From Arsenophonus sp. (GTDB taxonomy: Bacteria > Pseudomonadota > Gammaproteobacteria > Enterobacterales > Enterobacteriaceae), in assembly GCA_031446085.1 (NCBI GenBank), contig CP132901.1, positions 62,001 through 126,000 on the forward strand: a DNA stretch of 64,000 bases, read 5' to 3'. Under the pieces are notes generated by a model. That model was not told where the DNA came from. It searched no databases and saw nothing but the letters and a program-made list of their open reading frames with translations. Numbering within the stretch: the first letter of the stretch is position 1; each line of letters starts with the position of its first letter. A program made the position numbers and the translations under genes. Below, piece by piece: positions 49,391 to 59,429 of the stretch.

Positions 49391-51505
49391 TTATTGATTA
49401 ATAATAAAATGATTATCTAAGTAATCAACTATTATTTTTTTATTTTTTTCAAGAGTTTCAGATATTAATTTGTTAGATATGATATTAATAATATTTTCTT
49501 GAATTACTCTTTTTAATAATCTAGCGCCAAATTTTGGATTAAATCCTATTTTACTAATGTGATTTAAAGCATGAGAAGTTACATGAATATCATATCCTTG
49601 TTCTTTAATTCTATTTGATATAATTTTTAATTGAATTTTTGCTATTTTTTTTATATGCGATTGATTTAATGGATGAAAAATTACGATTTCATCTATTCTA
49701 TTAATAAATTCCATTTTAAAATATTTACTCATCATGTCAATAAGAATGTTTTTAATTTCATTATATCCTATCATACCAAATTTTTTTTCAATCAAATTAG
49801 ATTCTAAATTTGATGTCATAATAATGACAGTATTAGAAAAATTAATTAATTTTCCATGATTATCTGTTAATTTTCCTTCATCTAAAATTTGTAATAATAT
49901 GTTAAATATATCAGTATGCGCTTTTTCAATTTCATCAAATAATATAATAGAATATGGTTTTTGTTTAATACTTTTTGTTAATCTACCTCCTTCATCATAT
50001 CCGACGTATCCTGGAGGTGATCCGATCAATTTTGATATTTCATATTTTTCCATAAATTCAGACATATCAAAACGTATTATTGCATTATCATTATTAAATA
50101 AAAAATTTGATAATGTTTTCGATAACTCAGTTTTTCCAACACCAGTAGGTCCTAAAAATAAAAAGGAACCAATAGGACGATTTGGATCTGATAATCCTGC
50201 TCTATTTCTTCTAATAGCATTAGAAACAACATTCACTGCTTCAGTTTGACCTATAATTCTTTTATGTAAAGTTTTTTCCATAAATATTAACTTTTTTCTT
50301 TCGTTTTCTAAAATTTTACTAATTGGAATTTGAGTCCAACGTGATACAATTTCCGCGATTTCGTTTTCAGTAACTTTATTTCTTAATAATTTTAATTGCT
50401 TATTATCTATTTGATTTTCTTTTTCTAATTTTTTTTCTAATTCAGGGATTTTTCCATATTGCAATTCTGACATTTTTGTTAAATCGCCAGATCTTTTTGC
50501 TTGTTCTAACATTATTTTTAAATTTTCTAATTTTGTTTTTATTTTTTGTATTTTAATTAATGTTTTTTTTTCTATATTCCATTTTTCTTCTAATTTTAGA
50601 TATTCGTCTTCTTTTTTTTCAAGTTCTTTTTTTAAAGATAAAAATCTATTTTGACTGATTTCATCGGTTTCTTTTTTTAGTATTTCTTTTTCTAACTTTA
50701 ACTGTACTATATGTTGTGCTATTCTATCTAAAACTTCAGGTTTAGAATCGATTTGTATTCTTAAACTTGCACTTGCTTCATCAATTAAATCAATTGCTTT
50801 GTCTGGTAACATTCTATCATTAATGTAACGATTAGATAGTTTTGTTGCACTTATAATTGCTCTATCAGTTATTTGCACGTGATGATGTAGTTCATAACGT
50901 TCTTTTAACCCTCTTAATATTGCTATAGTATCCTGTATTGTTGGTTCATTAATATATATTTTTTGAAATCTACGTTCTAAAGCTGTATCTTTTTCAATAT
51001 ATTTTCTATATTCATCTAATGTAGTTGCTCCAATACAATGTAATTTTCCTCGAGCAAGTTCTGGTTTTAAAATATTACTAATATCCATTGATCCTTCAAT
51101 GTTTCCTGTGCCAACTACTGTATGTAATTCATCTATAAATAATATTGTACAATATTTTGTTGTTTTTAAGTAAAGTAGAACGTTTTGTAATCTTTCTTCG
51201 AAATCTCCACGATATTTAGTTCCAGACAGTAAAGAAGCGATATCTAACATAAAAAGATGACTATTTTTTAATCCTTCTGGAATTTCGTTATTAACAATTC
51301 TTTGTGCTAATCCTTCTACAATAGCAGTTTTTCCTACTCCAGCTTCACCAATTAACACTGGATTATTTTTAGTTCTACGTTGTAATATTTGTATAGTTCT
51401 TCTTATTTCTTCATCTCTTCCAATAATTGGATCTATTTCTCCATTTTTTGCCATTTTTGTAAAATCTATTATGTATTTTTTAATATTTATTTTACTATTT
51501 TCCAT
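49391..51505 (-). CDS. clpB: ClpB disaggregase, short form without the N-domain
   Basis: Hexameric AAA+ disaggregase working with DnaK. NBD1 Walker A GEAGVGKT (residues 53-60), the middle coiled-coil domain with [22 protein letters not shown]2 Walker A GPTGVGKT and the C-terminal [10 protein letters not shown] are intact. The protein is 704 residues and starts at a point equivalent to E. coli residue ~149, where the natural internal start makes the 80-kDa short isoform. No N-domain coding room remains before rluD. yfiH, between rluD and clpB in E. coli, is gone. Confidence 0.95.
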   Translation of the reverse strand: MENSKINIKKYIIDFTKMAKNGEIDPIIGRDEEIRRTIQILQRRTKNNPVLIGEAGVGKTAIVEGLAQRIVNNEIPEGLKNSHLFMLDIASLLSGTKYRGDFEERLQNVLLYLKTTKYCTILFIDELHTVVGTGNIEGSMDISNILKPELARGKLHCIGATTLDEYRKYIEKDTALERRFQKIYINEPTIQDTIAILRGLKERYELHHHVQITDRAIISATKLSNRYINDRMLPDKAIDLIDEASASLRIQIDSKPEVLDRIAQHIVQLKLEKEILKKETDEISQNRFLSLKKELEKKEDEYLKLEEKWNIEKKTLIKIQKIKTKLENLKIMLEQAKRSGDLTKMSELQYGKIPELEKKLEKENQIDNKQLKLLRNKVTENEIAEIVSRWTQIPISKILENERKKLIFMEKTLHKRIIGQTEAVNVVSNAIRRNRAGLSDPNRPIGSFLFLGPTGVGKTELSKTLSNFLFNNDNAIIRFDMSEFMEKYEISKLIGSPPGYVGYDEGGRLTKSIKQKPYSIILFDEIEKAHTDIFNILLQILDEGKLTDNHGKLINFSNTVIIMTSNLESNLIEKKFGMIGYNEIKNILIDMMSKYFKMEFINRIDEIVIFHPLNQSHIKKIAKIQLKIISNRIKEQGYDIHVTSHALNHISKIGFNPKFGARLLKRVIQENIINIISNKLISETLEKNKKIIVDYLDNHFIINQ

Positions 51506-51579
51506 ATGTTTTTTATTTCTTCAAAATAATTTTTAGTTTATTATTAATATATAAGTATAATACATAATTTTTATTATAT

Positions 51580-52533
51580 TTATTTTTTTTTTAAAAGATA
51601 CATTTTTAAATATTTTTTTAGATATTTAATATCTTTTGGTAATTTTGTTTTAATTTTTATTAATTTTTTTGTTTTTGGATGATAAAAATGCAAGATCTTA
51701 GCATGTAATGCTTGTCTTGGAAAATTTTGAATAAATTTTTTTATATTTTTATTAATTAAATTGTTTTTTTTAATTTTACATTTATAAGTATGATCTCCAA
51801 CGATAGCATGGTTAATATATGACATATGAACTCGAATTTGGTGTGTTCTTCCCGTGCCTAAAATTAATTTAATATGTGTAAATGCAATTAAGTTTTCTAT
51901 TATTTTGTAATGTGTTATAGCATTTTTTCCATTGTGGTGAATAGCCATTTTTGTTCTTTTTATTGGATGTCTTCCAATAGGTTGATTAATTATACCATCA
52001 CATGGTATAACTCCATGTACTATAGCTTCATACTGTCGGGTAATTTTTTTTTTTATAAATTGATTTACTAATGAATAATATGATTTTTTAGTTTTTGCTA
52101 TTAACATAAGACCGGTGGTATTTTTATCTAATCTATGTACAATTCCATATCTTGGAATATGTATATTGTTTGGGTAATGAAATAATAATGCATTTACTAA
52201 TGTATTATTTAAGTTTCCAGACCCTGGATGTACAACAAAATTACTAGGTTTATTAATAATGAGTATTTCATCATCGTTATAGATAATATTTAATGGAATA
52301 TTTTGAGGTTCAAAATCAAAATCAGTTAAATTTTTTGAATTAATATCTATAATTTCATGTCCTTTGATTTTATAAGAGGGTTTATTAATGATACATTGAT
52401 TAATTTTAATTTTATTTTTTAATATATATTTTTTAATTTGTGATCTTGAAGTATTTTGAATTTTTTTAGATAAAGCATAATCTAAACGATGTCCTAATTC
52501 TAATTTAGTAAATTTTCCTTGAAATTTTAACAT
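51580..52533 (-). CDS. rluD: 23S rRNA pseudouridine synthase D
   Basis: Makes pseudouridines in helix 69 of 23S rRNA. An S4-like N-terminal domain (GHRLDYALSKKIQNTSRSQ) precedes the catalytic motif HRLDKNTTGLMLIAKT with its Asp, and GRTHQIRVHM near the C-terminus. The 317 residues are near the E. coli length (326). It is divergent from bamD with only about 22 bases between the two start codons. Confidence 0.95.
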   Translation of the reverse strand: MLKFQGKFTKLELGHRLDYALSKKIQNTSRSQIKKYILKNKIKINQCIINKPSYKIKGHEIIDINSKNLTDFDFEPQNIPLNIIYNDDEILIINKPSNFVVHPGSGNLNNTLVNALLFHYPNNIHIPRYGIVHRLDKNTTGLMLIAKTKKSYYSLVNQFIKKKITRQYEAIVHGVIPCDGIINQPIGRHPIKRTKMAIHHNGKNAITHYKIIENLIAFTHIKLILGTGRTHQIRVHMSYINHAIVGDHTYKCKIKKNNLINKNIKKFIQNFPRQALHAKILHFYHPKTKKLIKIKTKLPKDIKYLKKYLKMYLLKKK

Positions 52534-52555
52534 ATTTTATAAAAATTTTTAGATA

Positions 52556-53350
52556 ATGAAAAAAACATTTTTAAATAATTTAGATAAACTATATACTCAA
52601 TTTAATATAGTTATGTATAATTGTAAATTGTTAGTGCCTATTATTTTTTTCTTATTGTTTGGTTGTGTACATGAAGTACATCATGTTCAAAAACAAGAAC
52701 TTCATCAAATGTACCAGATGATCAGAAAAAAATTAGATCTTGGATATTACAAAGGAGCAATAAAATTATTAAGATCTTTTGAATATTATTATCCAATTAG
52801 TCCATATACTAAACAAATGTTGCTAGATAAAATCTATGCGTACTATAAAAATAGTGATTTCATGTTAGTGTTAAAAACTATTAATAAATTTATTTTAATT
52901 TATCCTAATTATGAAAATTTTGATTATATTCTTTATATTAAAGCGTTATCTGAAGAAGGATTAGATAAAAATATGTTTAATAGTTTTTTAAAATTAAATG
53001 AAACTGATAGAAATCCACAATATGCTTTGCTTGCATTTAAAGACTTTATGAAATTAATTCATTACTACCCCAATAGTATTTATATTAATTATGCTAAAAA
53101 GCATTTGTTTTATTTAAAAGAGAGATTAGCTCGATATGAATTATCTATCATTAAATTTTATAATCAAAGCGGTGCTTATGTTGCGGTATTGAATAGATGT
53201 GAAAATATGTTAAAAAAATTTTTAGATACTCAGTCTGCTAAAGAATCTTTACAATATATGGAATATGCATATAGGAAATTAGGATTAGTACATGAAAGTA
53301 ATAAAATAAAACAAATTTTACAAATTAATAGAATTAAATTATTAAATTAA
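52556..53350 (+). CDS. bamD: Outer-membrane assembly lipoprotein BamD
   Basis: Essential lipoprotein of the BAM complex, made of TPR repeats. The lipobox is LFGC. Conserved blocks include IYAYYKN, YPNSIYI..AKKHLFYLKERLARYE and the C-terminal ESLQYMEYAYRKLGL. The ORF gives 264 residues; an ATG at 52613 would give a more usual lipoprotein signal of 18 residues (MYNCKLLVPIIFFLLFGC) and 245 residues, the E. coli length. It is divergent from rluD as in E. coli. Confidence 0.93.
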   Translation: MKKTFLNNLDKLYTQFNIVMYNCKLLVPIIFFLLFGCVHEVHHVQKQELHQMYQMIRKKLDLGYYKGAIKLLRSFEYYYPISPYTKQMLLDKIYAYYKNSDFMLVLKTINKFILIYPNYENFDYILYIKALSEEGLDKNMFNSFLKLNETDRNPQYALLAFKDFMKLIHYYPNSIYINYAKKHLFYLKERLARYELSIIKFYNQSGAYVAVLNRCENMLKKFLDTQSAKESLQYMEYAYRKLGLVHESNKIKQILQINRIKLLN

Positions 53351-53407
53351 AAGTTTTAATTAGTGATATTAATTTATTTAAAGTGAGTATTTGATACAGA
53401 GAAAATA

Positions 53408-53707
53408 ATGAATTATAAAACTTTTTTATTTAATTTGAGAAACAAAATCAATTTTATAGATCGATTTTTAATTATTTTTCTAATTAAACGACGTTTTTTA
53501 GTTTCAAACATCGCTTGGATTAAATTAAAAAATAATATTCCTATTCGGGATAGGAAATATGAAAAACATTTAATTCAAGATTTAGTTATATTTGGGAAAA
53601 AATTAGGTATGAATAAGAAATATATTACTAATATTTTTTCAATTATTATTGAAGATTCAATTTTTGTACAAAAAAATATTAAAAAAAAATTTTTTTACAA
53701 TAAATAA
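53408..53707 (+). CDS. pheA: Stand-alone chorismate mutase, remnant of PheA
   Basis: A 99-residue AroQ chorismate mutase that aligns without gaps with the N-terminal domain of E. coli PheA. Active-site residues Arg11, Arg28, Lys39, Asp48, Glu52, Ser84 and Gln88 are retained, but Arg51 is Tyr. The segment KYITNIFSIIIEDSIFVQK is diagnostic. The prephenate dehydratase and ACT domains (about 285 residues in E. coli) are missing, and only 11 bases separate it from folD. It lies after bamD, close to where pheA lies in E. coli. Confidence 0.88.
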   Translation: MNYKTFLFNLRNKINFIDRFLIIFLIKRRFLVSNIAWIKLKNNIPIRDRKYEKHLIQDLVIFGKKLGMNKKYITNIFSIIIEDSIFVQKNIKKKFFYNK

Positions 53708-53718
53708 AAATCAAAAAA

Positions 53719-54582
53719 TTAGTTTATAATATTATATTGATTTTGATATGCATTTAATGTATTTTGCATTAACATTGCAACTGTGACTGGACCCACACCT
53801 CCAGGAACTGGAGTAATCCAACTAGCACGATTTAATGCACTTTTATAGCAAACGTCGCCATAAATTTTTCCATTTTTACTCCAATTAATACCTACATCAA
53901 TTACAATTGCTCCTGGTTTGATCCAAATTCCAGGAATATATTTTGGTTTACCAATTGCAACAATTAATAAATCAGCATTTTTAATATAAAATTGTAAATT
54001 TTTATTGTATTGAGGTATAATAGTAGTAATACAGCCTTTTAATAAAAGTTCTAATATCATAGGCTTTCCAACAATATTAGAAGCTCCAACTATTACTGCA
54101 TTTAATCCAAAAACTTTAATATTATAATATTTTAATATTGTAATAATAGCTGATGATGTACAAGGTCTGATATTTGGGTGGTTTTGGAAAAGAGAACCTA
54201 TATTGTAAGGATGTAATCCATCTACATCTTTTTTTATACTTATTTGTTCTGCTATTTTTTTGTAATAAAATTTTTTTGGAAGAGGGATTTGTATAATAAT
54301 GCCATCAATATTTTTATTTTGATTTAAATGATTAATTAATTTTAAAATTTTGTTTTCTTTTATAATTTTTGGAAAATTATAATAATAAGATACAAAACCA
54401 ATTTCTTTGCATGTTTTTATTTTGTTTTTAATATATATTCTTGAAGATTTATTATTTCCAATTAAAATTATTGCAAGTCCAGGTGGTCTATTTCCAGAAG
54501 AAATTATATTTTTAACTGTTTTTTTTATTTTTTCTATTATTATTTTAGATATCTTTTTTCCATCAATAATTTTAGTTTTCAT
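53719..54582 (-). CDS. folD: Methylene-THF dehydrogenase / cyclohydrolase
   Basis: Bifunctional enzyme interconverting methylene- and formyl-THF, supplying PurN and ThyA. The catalytic-lysine region SSRIYIKNKIKTCKEIGF, DGIIIQIPLPK, the NADP site VGASNIVGKPM and the C-terminal TPVPGGVGPVTVAML are intact in 287 residues (E. coli 288). It converges on the pheA remnant. Confidence 0.96.
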   Translation of the reverse strand: MKTKIIDGKKISKIIIEKIKKTVKNIISSGNRPPGLAIILIGNNKSSRIYIKNKIKTCKEIGFVSYYYNFPKIIKENKILKLINHLNQNKNIDGIIIQIPLPKKFYYKKIAEQISIKKDVDGLHPYNIGSLFQNHPNIRPCTSSAIITILKYYNIKVFGLNAVIVGASNIVGKPMILELLLKGCITTIIPQYNKNLQFYIKNADLLIVAIGKPKYIPGIWIKPGAIVIDVGINWSKNGKIYGDVCYKSALNRASWITPVPGGVGPVTVAMLMQNTLNAYQNQYNIIN

Positions 54583-54656
54583 ATTTTAGTGAGTCGATTA
54601 ATGAATTATTTTATAAATATATTTTTTTTGATAAAATTTCTAAAATCATTATTAAT

Positions 54657-55226
54657 TTAATTTTGTATATATAAATAAGAAAATATTTTTCCAATTTTTT
54701 TTTTTCGATATAAAATCCAATTTTTTGGTATGTTTTTTATAATGTCTGTTATATGTGTTTCAATATAAATATAAGTATTTTTTTGAGACCATTGATTTTT
54801 ATTTATTAAATAAATTGTTTGGTCAACCATTTTCTTGTAAAATGGAGGATCAATAAAAATAATGTCATATTTTTTTCCTTTTTGATTAAGAAATGAATAA
54901 ATATTTTTATTAAAAATTTTAGCATTACTAATTTTCAATCTGTTTAAATTAAATTTAATTTTTTTAAAAACATGATAATTTAATTCAATTAACGTTGCTA
55001 ATTTTGCAGATCTAGATATTGCTTCTATAGATAATGCTCCAGTTCCTGCAAAACAATCTAAACATGTGGCATTTTTAATTATAGGATTTAACCAATTAAA
55101 TAGAGTTTCTCTGATTATATTTTGAGTTGGTTTGATATTGTATTTTTTTGTAATAAAAATGTTATGTCCTTTAAATATACCACTAATTATGCGAATTTTA
55201 TTTTTTTTAATATATTTTTTTTTCAT
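54657..55226 (-). CDS. rsmD: 16S rRNA m2G966 methyltransferase
   Basis: SAM-dependent methyltransferase for G966 of 16S rRNA. CLDCFAGTGALSIEAISR is the SAM motif I and IIFIDPPFYK the catalytic DPPF motif. RIISGIFKG and RETLFNWL at the N-terminus match E. coli. The 189 residues are close to normal (198). It is divergent from ftsY, as in E. coli. Confidence 0.94.
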   Translation of the reverse strand: MKKKYIKKNKIRIISGIFKGHNIFITKKYNIKPTQNIIRETLFNWLNPIIKNATCLDCFAGTGALSIEAISRSAKLATLIELNYHVFKKIKFNLNRLKISNAKIFNKNIYSFLNQKGKKYDIIFIDPPFYKKMVDQTIYLINKNQWSQKNTYIYIETHITDIIKNIPKNWILYRKKKIGKIFSYLYIQN

Positions 55227-55319
55227 ATAAGTATATTACTATTAATTCAATAAATATTTTTTAATAAAAAATAAAGAAAAAAATTTTATTAAAAAATATT
55301 GAAAAATTTTGGAAATGAT

Positions 55320-56276
55320 ATGTCAAAAATTATAAATAAAAAAGAAAAAAAAAATATTAAAAAATATTTTTTGTATCAATTGAAAAAAAAATTAATTAAT
55401 ACTAGTAAAAATATCGGTGTTGCTTGTCTTGATTTTTTTACTAATAAAAAAATTGATGTAAATTTTTTTAATGAAATCGAAGAAAAACTTTTGTATTCTG
55501 ATGTTGGTATTCAAACAACTCAAGAAATATTAAAAAAATTAAAATATTATGTTAATTTGAATCAAATTAAATCTACTACATTTTTATATGAAAAAATAAA
55601 AAATGAATTGGAAAAAATTTTATTAAATGTAGAAAAATCTTTTTTTTTAAATAATGAAAAATTTTCTATTGTCTTATTAGTAGGTGTAAATGGTGTGGGT
55701 AAAACAACTACAATTGGAAAATTAGGGTATAGAATTAAAAAAAAAGGGAGATCTATTTTATTAGCTGCAGGTGATACATTTAGAGTTGCAGCTATTGATC
55801 AATTGCTATTATGGAGTAAAACCATTGATGTACCTATTGTTTATGGAAAAATTGGATCTGATCCTGGATCAGTAGTATTTGATTCAATATTGGAAATGAA
55901 GAAAAAAAATATAAATACTCTTTTAATAGATACTGCAGGTAGATTACAAAATAAAATTTACTTAATTGATGAATTAAAAAAGATTGTTAGAATCGTTGAA
56001 AAACAAAATTTTATTTTTTCTTTCGAAAAAATATTAATATTAGATGCAAATACAGGTCAAAATGCAATTAATCAAGTCGAAGTTTTTCATAAGCAATTAG
56101 GATTAACAGGGATTATATTAACTAAATTAGATGGAACATCTAAAGGAGGAGTAATTTTTTCTATTGCTAATCGATTTCGAATTCCAATTTATTTTATTGG
56201 TATAGGTGAAAATAAAGAAGATCTAAGACAATTTATAGCTACTGAATTTATTAGAGCATTATTTAATGATGAATAA
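55320..56276 (+). CDS. ftsY: Signal recognition particle receptor FtsY, NG core only
   Basis: SRP receptor GTPase guiding membrane-protein ribosomes. The N domain and G domain are complete: G1 GVNGVGKTTTIGKL, DTFRVAAIDQL, DTAGRLQNK, TKLDGTSKGG. The acidic N-terminal A domain (about 195 residues in E. coli) is absent. I start at ATG (MSKIIN), 318 residues, with TTTGGAAA upstream; a TTG 21 bases earlier is open. ftsE and ftsX, which follow in E. coli, are deleted between it and rpoH. Confidence 0.94.
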   Translation: MSKIINKKEKKNIKKYFLYQLKKKLINTSKNIGVACLDFFTNKKIDVNFFNEIEEKLLYSDVGIQTTQEILKKLKYYVNLNQIKSTTFLYEKIKNELEKILLNVEKSFFLNNEKFSIVLLVGVNGVGKTTTIGKLGYRIKKKGRSILLAAGDTFRVAAIDQLLLWSKTIDVPIVYGKIGSDPGSVVFDSILEMKKKNINTLLIDTAGRLQNKIYLIDELKKIVRIVEKQNFIFSFEKILILDANTGQNAINQVEVFHKQLGLTGIILTKLDGTSKGGVIFSIANRFRIPIYFIGIGENKEDLRQFIATEFIRALFNDE

Positions 56277-56361
56277 ATTTATCAATTATTATTTTTAAAA
56301 TGTTGAATAGTAATTTTTTAATTATTTAAATGATAAAGATTAAATTTATTGTATTATATGG

Positions 56362-56383
56362 TGAATCTATTAAAATAGATTCA
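56362..56383. promoter_or_regulatory. Palindrome upstream of rpoH
   Basis: Two 10-base arms, TGAATCTATT and AATAGATTCA, separated by only AA, about 55 bases before the rpoH start codon. Such a short centre suits a dimeric protein-binding site more than a hairpin. No U-run follows. The factor is unknown. Confidence 0.4.
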
Positions 56384-56437
56384 ATCTAAAATAAATATTA
56401 TTTAATAAATTATTTTTTGTTGATTTAGAGGATATCT

Positions 56438-57292
56438 ATGATAAAAAATATTCAAAAATCATTGACTATACCACAAGGTAGTCTTGAAGCATATATAAGA
56501 TTAGCTTATTCATTTAATATGTTATCAGAAGCAGAAGAAATAAAATATGCAAAAGATTTATATTATAATGGAAATTTAGAAGCAGCAAAAAGTTTAATTT
56601 TATCTCATTTGCGTTTTGTAATTCATATTGCAAGAAATTATTCTGGATATGGATTATCACAAGCCGATTTAATTCAAGAAGGAAATGTTGGATTAATGAA
56701 ATCTGTACGTCGTTTTAATCCTGATATAGGTGTTCGTTTAGTATCATTTGCAGTGCATTGGATTAAGGCAGAAATTCATGAATATGTTTTGCGTAATTGG
56801 AGGATAGTAAAAGTTGCAACAACGAAAGCTCAAAGGAAACTTTTTTTTAATTTACGAAAAAATAAAAAAAAAATGGGTTGGTTTAATACTGATGAAGTGA
56901 ATATGGTTGCTAAAGAATTAGGTGTTAGTGTAAATGATGTTCGTGAAATGGAATATAGAATGGTTGCTCAGGATATGGTATTTGATATTGATATAAATAA
57001 TATACATGATAATTCAATAATTCCAGCCGTGGTATATCTGCAGGATAAAAATTCAGATTTTGCATACGATATTGAAGTTGATAATTGGGAGAATCATTCT
57101 AATGATAAATTAATTAGAGCTTTATCTTCATTAGATCCTCGAAGTCATGATATTATTCATGCACGATGGTTAGATCAAGAAAATAGAACAACTTTGCAAG
57201 ATTTAGCTAATAAATATTCTATTTCTGCTGAAAGAATACGTCAATTGGAAAAAAATGCTATGCAAAAATTACGTATTGTTATGGAAAGTTAG
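56438..57292 (+). CDS. rpoH: RNA polymerase heat-shock sigma factor
   Basis: Sigma-32, of 284 residues as in E. coli. Region 2 ([25 protein letters not shown]...[13 protein letters not shown]), the RpoH box [10 protein letters not shown], and region 4 helix-turn-helix ([20 protein letters not shown]) are conserved. ATG has a good AGAGGA site. clpB lies 5 kb away as a probable regulon member, although I could not recognise a sigma-32 promoter before it. Confidence 0.97.
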   Translation: MIKNIQKSLTIPQGSLEAYIRLAYSFNMLSEAEEIKYAKDLYYNGNLEAAKSLILSHLRFVIHIARNYSGYGLSQADLIQEGNVGLMKSVRRFNPDIGVRLVSFAVHWIKAEIHEYVLRNWRIVKVATTKAQRKLFFNLRKNKKKMGWFNTDEVNMVAKELGVSVNDVREMEYRMVAQDMVFDIDINNIHDNSIIPAVVYLQDKNSDFAYDIEVDNWENHSNDKLIRALSSLDPRSHDIIHARWLDQENRTTLQDLANKYSISAERIRQLEKNAMQKLRIVMES

Positions 57293-57366
57293 AAAATATT
57301 TCTAATAAATTTTATTATTTTCAATATATAAAAAATAATATAAGATTAAGATAGAAAACAATTTTT

Positions 57367-58026
57367 TTAAAAACGCGTTACAGAATTTAAAAATTCTTGT
57401 TTAGTTTTATTATTCGATTTAAATATACCTCCAAACGACTTAGTTATTGTAGTACTAGTAGAGTCGTGTATGTCTCTAGCTTTAATACAATAGTGTAATG
57501 CGTCAATAAATACAGCTACGTTTTTTGTTTCTAAAATCATTTGTAATGTAACCAATATTTGTTTTGTTAATCTTTCTTGTATTTGCGGTCGTTTAGAAAA
57601 AAAATGTACAATTTTTATTATTTTTGATAATCCAATTATTTTATTTTTTGGAATATATGAAACAGTAGCTTTTCCATCAATAATTAAAAAATGATGTTCA
57701 CAGATACTGGTTAAAGTGATATTTGATATTGTAATCATTTCATTGATGTTCATTTTATTTTCAATAAAATTCATTTTTGGGAAATTATTGTAATCTAATC
57801 CAAAAAAAATATCTTCAGTATACATTTTTACTATTCTCTTAGGTATAACAGATATTTCTTTATTATTAAAATCTAGATTTAATAAACATATAATTTTATA
57901 TATGTAGTTTTCTATTTTTTTTTTAGAATTTTTATCTAAGATATTTCTTGGATAGAATGGTGTTTCTAATCCTTCTTGTTCTAATTTTTTACGTATAAAA
58001 TGAATTTTTTCAAAATTTAATGTCAT
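57367..58026 (-). CDS. folE: GTP cyclohydrolase I
   Basis: First enzyme of folate synthesis, converting GTP to dihydroneopterin triphosphate. The zinc ligands are in ICEHHFL and ALHYCIKAR, and DSTSTTITKSFGGIF near the C-terminus is typical. The 219 residues match E. coli (222). Retention with folD suggests the symbiont makes folate at least in part. Confidence 0.96.
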   Translation of the reverse strand: MTLNFEKIHFIRKKLEQEGLETPFYPRNILDKNSKKKIENYIYKIICLLNLDFNNKEISVIPKRIVKMYTEDIFFGLDYNNFPKMNFIENKMNINEMITISNITLTSICEHHFLIIDGKATVSYIPKNKIIGLSKIIKIVHFFSKRPQIQERLTKQILVTLQMILETKNVAVFIDALHYCIKARDIHDSTSTTITKSFGGIFKSNNKTKQEFLNSVTRF

Positions 58027-58125
58027 TCAATTCTCCAATAATGAAATAATATTTTTTGTATTTTTTATTTTTAGATTTTTATTTCAATTTATTTGAATTA
58101 TTTTTTTACGTTTATTAATTATATC

Positions 58126-58782
58126 TTATTTTAAAAATAAATGTATATTAGTTTTCTTTTTTTTAAATTCGCATAATTTATTAATAATACAAGATTGGCA
58201 TTTTGGATTTTTTGCTGTGCAAATGTAACGAGCATGATTTAAAAAAAAATAATGACAATTTTTTTTATATTTTGTTGGAACTTTTTGAATCAATTTTTTT
58301 TCAATTTCTAAAACATTATTTCCAGTAACAAATTTAGTGCGTTTGCAAAAACGAAAAACATGTGTATCGACTGCAATAGTTGGAAAATTAAATATTGTAT
58401 TTAAAATAATATTTGCAGTTTTTCTTCCAACTCCAGGTAAAGATTCTAATTCTTTTCTATTATTTGGAATTTGACTATTATGATATTTAATTAAAATTTT
58501 AGAAATTTCTATAATATTTTTTGCTTTTTTATTAAATAAACCTATTGATTTAATTAAATATCTAATTTTATTTATTCCTAAAGATAAAAATTTTTCTGGA
58601 GTATTTGCAATTTTATAAAGTCGATTTGTAATTTTATTAACTCTTATATCAGTACATTGAGCTGATAACATAACAGAAATTAATAATTCAAATGGTGAGT
58701 GATATTTAAGAGAGTTTTTTTTATATTTATGATTATTTTTTTCTAATTGTTTTAGAATGAGTATTCTTTTTTTTTTGTTCAT
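58126..58782 (-). CDS. nth: Endonuclease III
   Basis: Base-excision repair glycosylase/lyase for oxidised pyrimidines. The helix-hairpin-helix LESLPGVGRKTA carries the catalytic Lys, VDTHVFR the Asp, and the C-terminal 4Fe-4S cluster motif is C-x6-C-x2-C-x5-C (from YICTAKNPKCQSC). The 218 residues match E. coli (211). It follows rsxE directly, as in E. coli. Confidence 0.97.
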   Translation of the reverse strand: MNKKKRILILKQLEKNNHKYKKNSLKYHSPFELLISVMLSAQCTDIRVNKITNRLYKIANTPEKFLSLGINKIRYLIKSIGLFNKKAKNIIEISKILIKYHNSQIPNNRKELESLPGVGRKTANIILNTIFNFPTIAVDTHVFRFCKRTKFVTGNNVLEIEKKLIQKVPTKYKKNCHYFFLNHARYICTAKNPKCQSCIINKLCEFKKKKTNIHLFLK

Positions 58783-58805
58783 GTATGTATCATTTTAATA
58801 TATTT

Positions 58806-59429
58806 TTATTTTTTTAATATTTTTTTTATGCATAAAAAAAATCCAAATGTTAAAAATGCTCCAGGTGGAAATATAATAAATAACAATGGATATTCAAAAT
58901 GTGCTAATTCAATGTATAAACATTTTGACCAATCTCCAAAAATTAATTCAATATTATAAAATATTGTACCATGACCAATAATTTCTCTAAAAAAACCTAA
59001 TACTAATAATGGTATAATAATTTGTATTCCTGTAAATATTGAATTTACTATTACGTAGTAAGGAGAATTTTTTGAAGCATAATTTTCAGCTTGATTCATG
59101 ATAATACAATTAGTTGTTACTAAAGAAAAAAATATTCCTAATGATTGATAAAGTTCAAAAAAATATGATTTTATTAAAATTTCTATGATAGAAACTATAG
59201 ATGCAATTATAAAAATGTAGATAAGAATTCTTATTTCTTTAAAAATGTATTTTCTTAAAAAAGAAATAGTTATGTTTGTAAAAAATAAAACAAAAGCTGT
59301 TGTTAGTCCTAAACTTAATCCATTTACTATTGACGATGATACTGCTAATAATGGACATAATCCTAAGATTTGAATTATATTTGAATTTTTTTTCCAATTT
59401 TCTTTAATATGAATAAAAGTTTGATTCAT
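58806..59429 (-). CDS. rsxE: Electron transport complex subunit RsxE
   Basis: Membrane subunit of the Rsx/Rnf complex, 207 residues with about six helices. ILGLCPLLAVSSSIVNGLSLG at the N-terminus and the late FPPGAFLTFGF are typical. It overlaps rsxG by four bases and precedes nth. E. coli RsxE is longer (about 231), the loss being mostly at the C-terminus. Confidence 0.94.
   Translation of the reverse strand: MNQTFIHIKENWKKNSNIIQILGLCPLLAVSSSIVNGLSLGLTTAFVLFFTNITISFLRKYIFKEIRILIYIFIIASIVSIIEILIKSYFFELYQSLGIFFSLVTTNCIIMNQAENYASKNSPYYVIVNSIFTGIQIIIPLLVLGFFREIIGHGTIFYNIELIFGDWSKCLYIELAHFEYPLLFIIFPPGAFLTFGFFLCIKKILKK

Noticed and set aside
49899..50249. A 116-codon open frame opposite clpB
   Set aside because: It lies wholly antisense to the conserved second AAA+ module of ClpB, with no start signal of its own.
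51506..51579. Sigma-32 promoter in front of clpB
   Set aside because: Only 74 bases are available and no CTTGAA plus CCCAT-like pair could be found.
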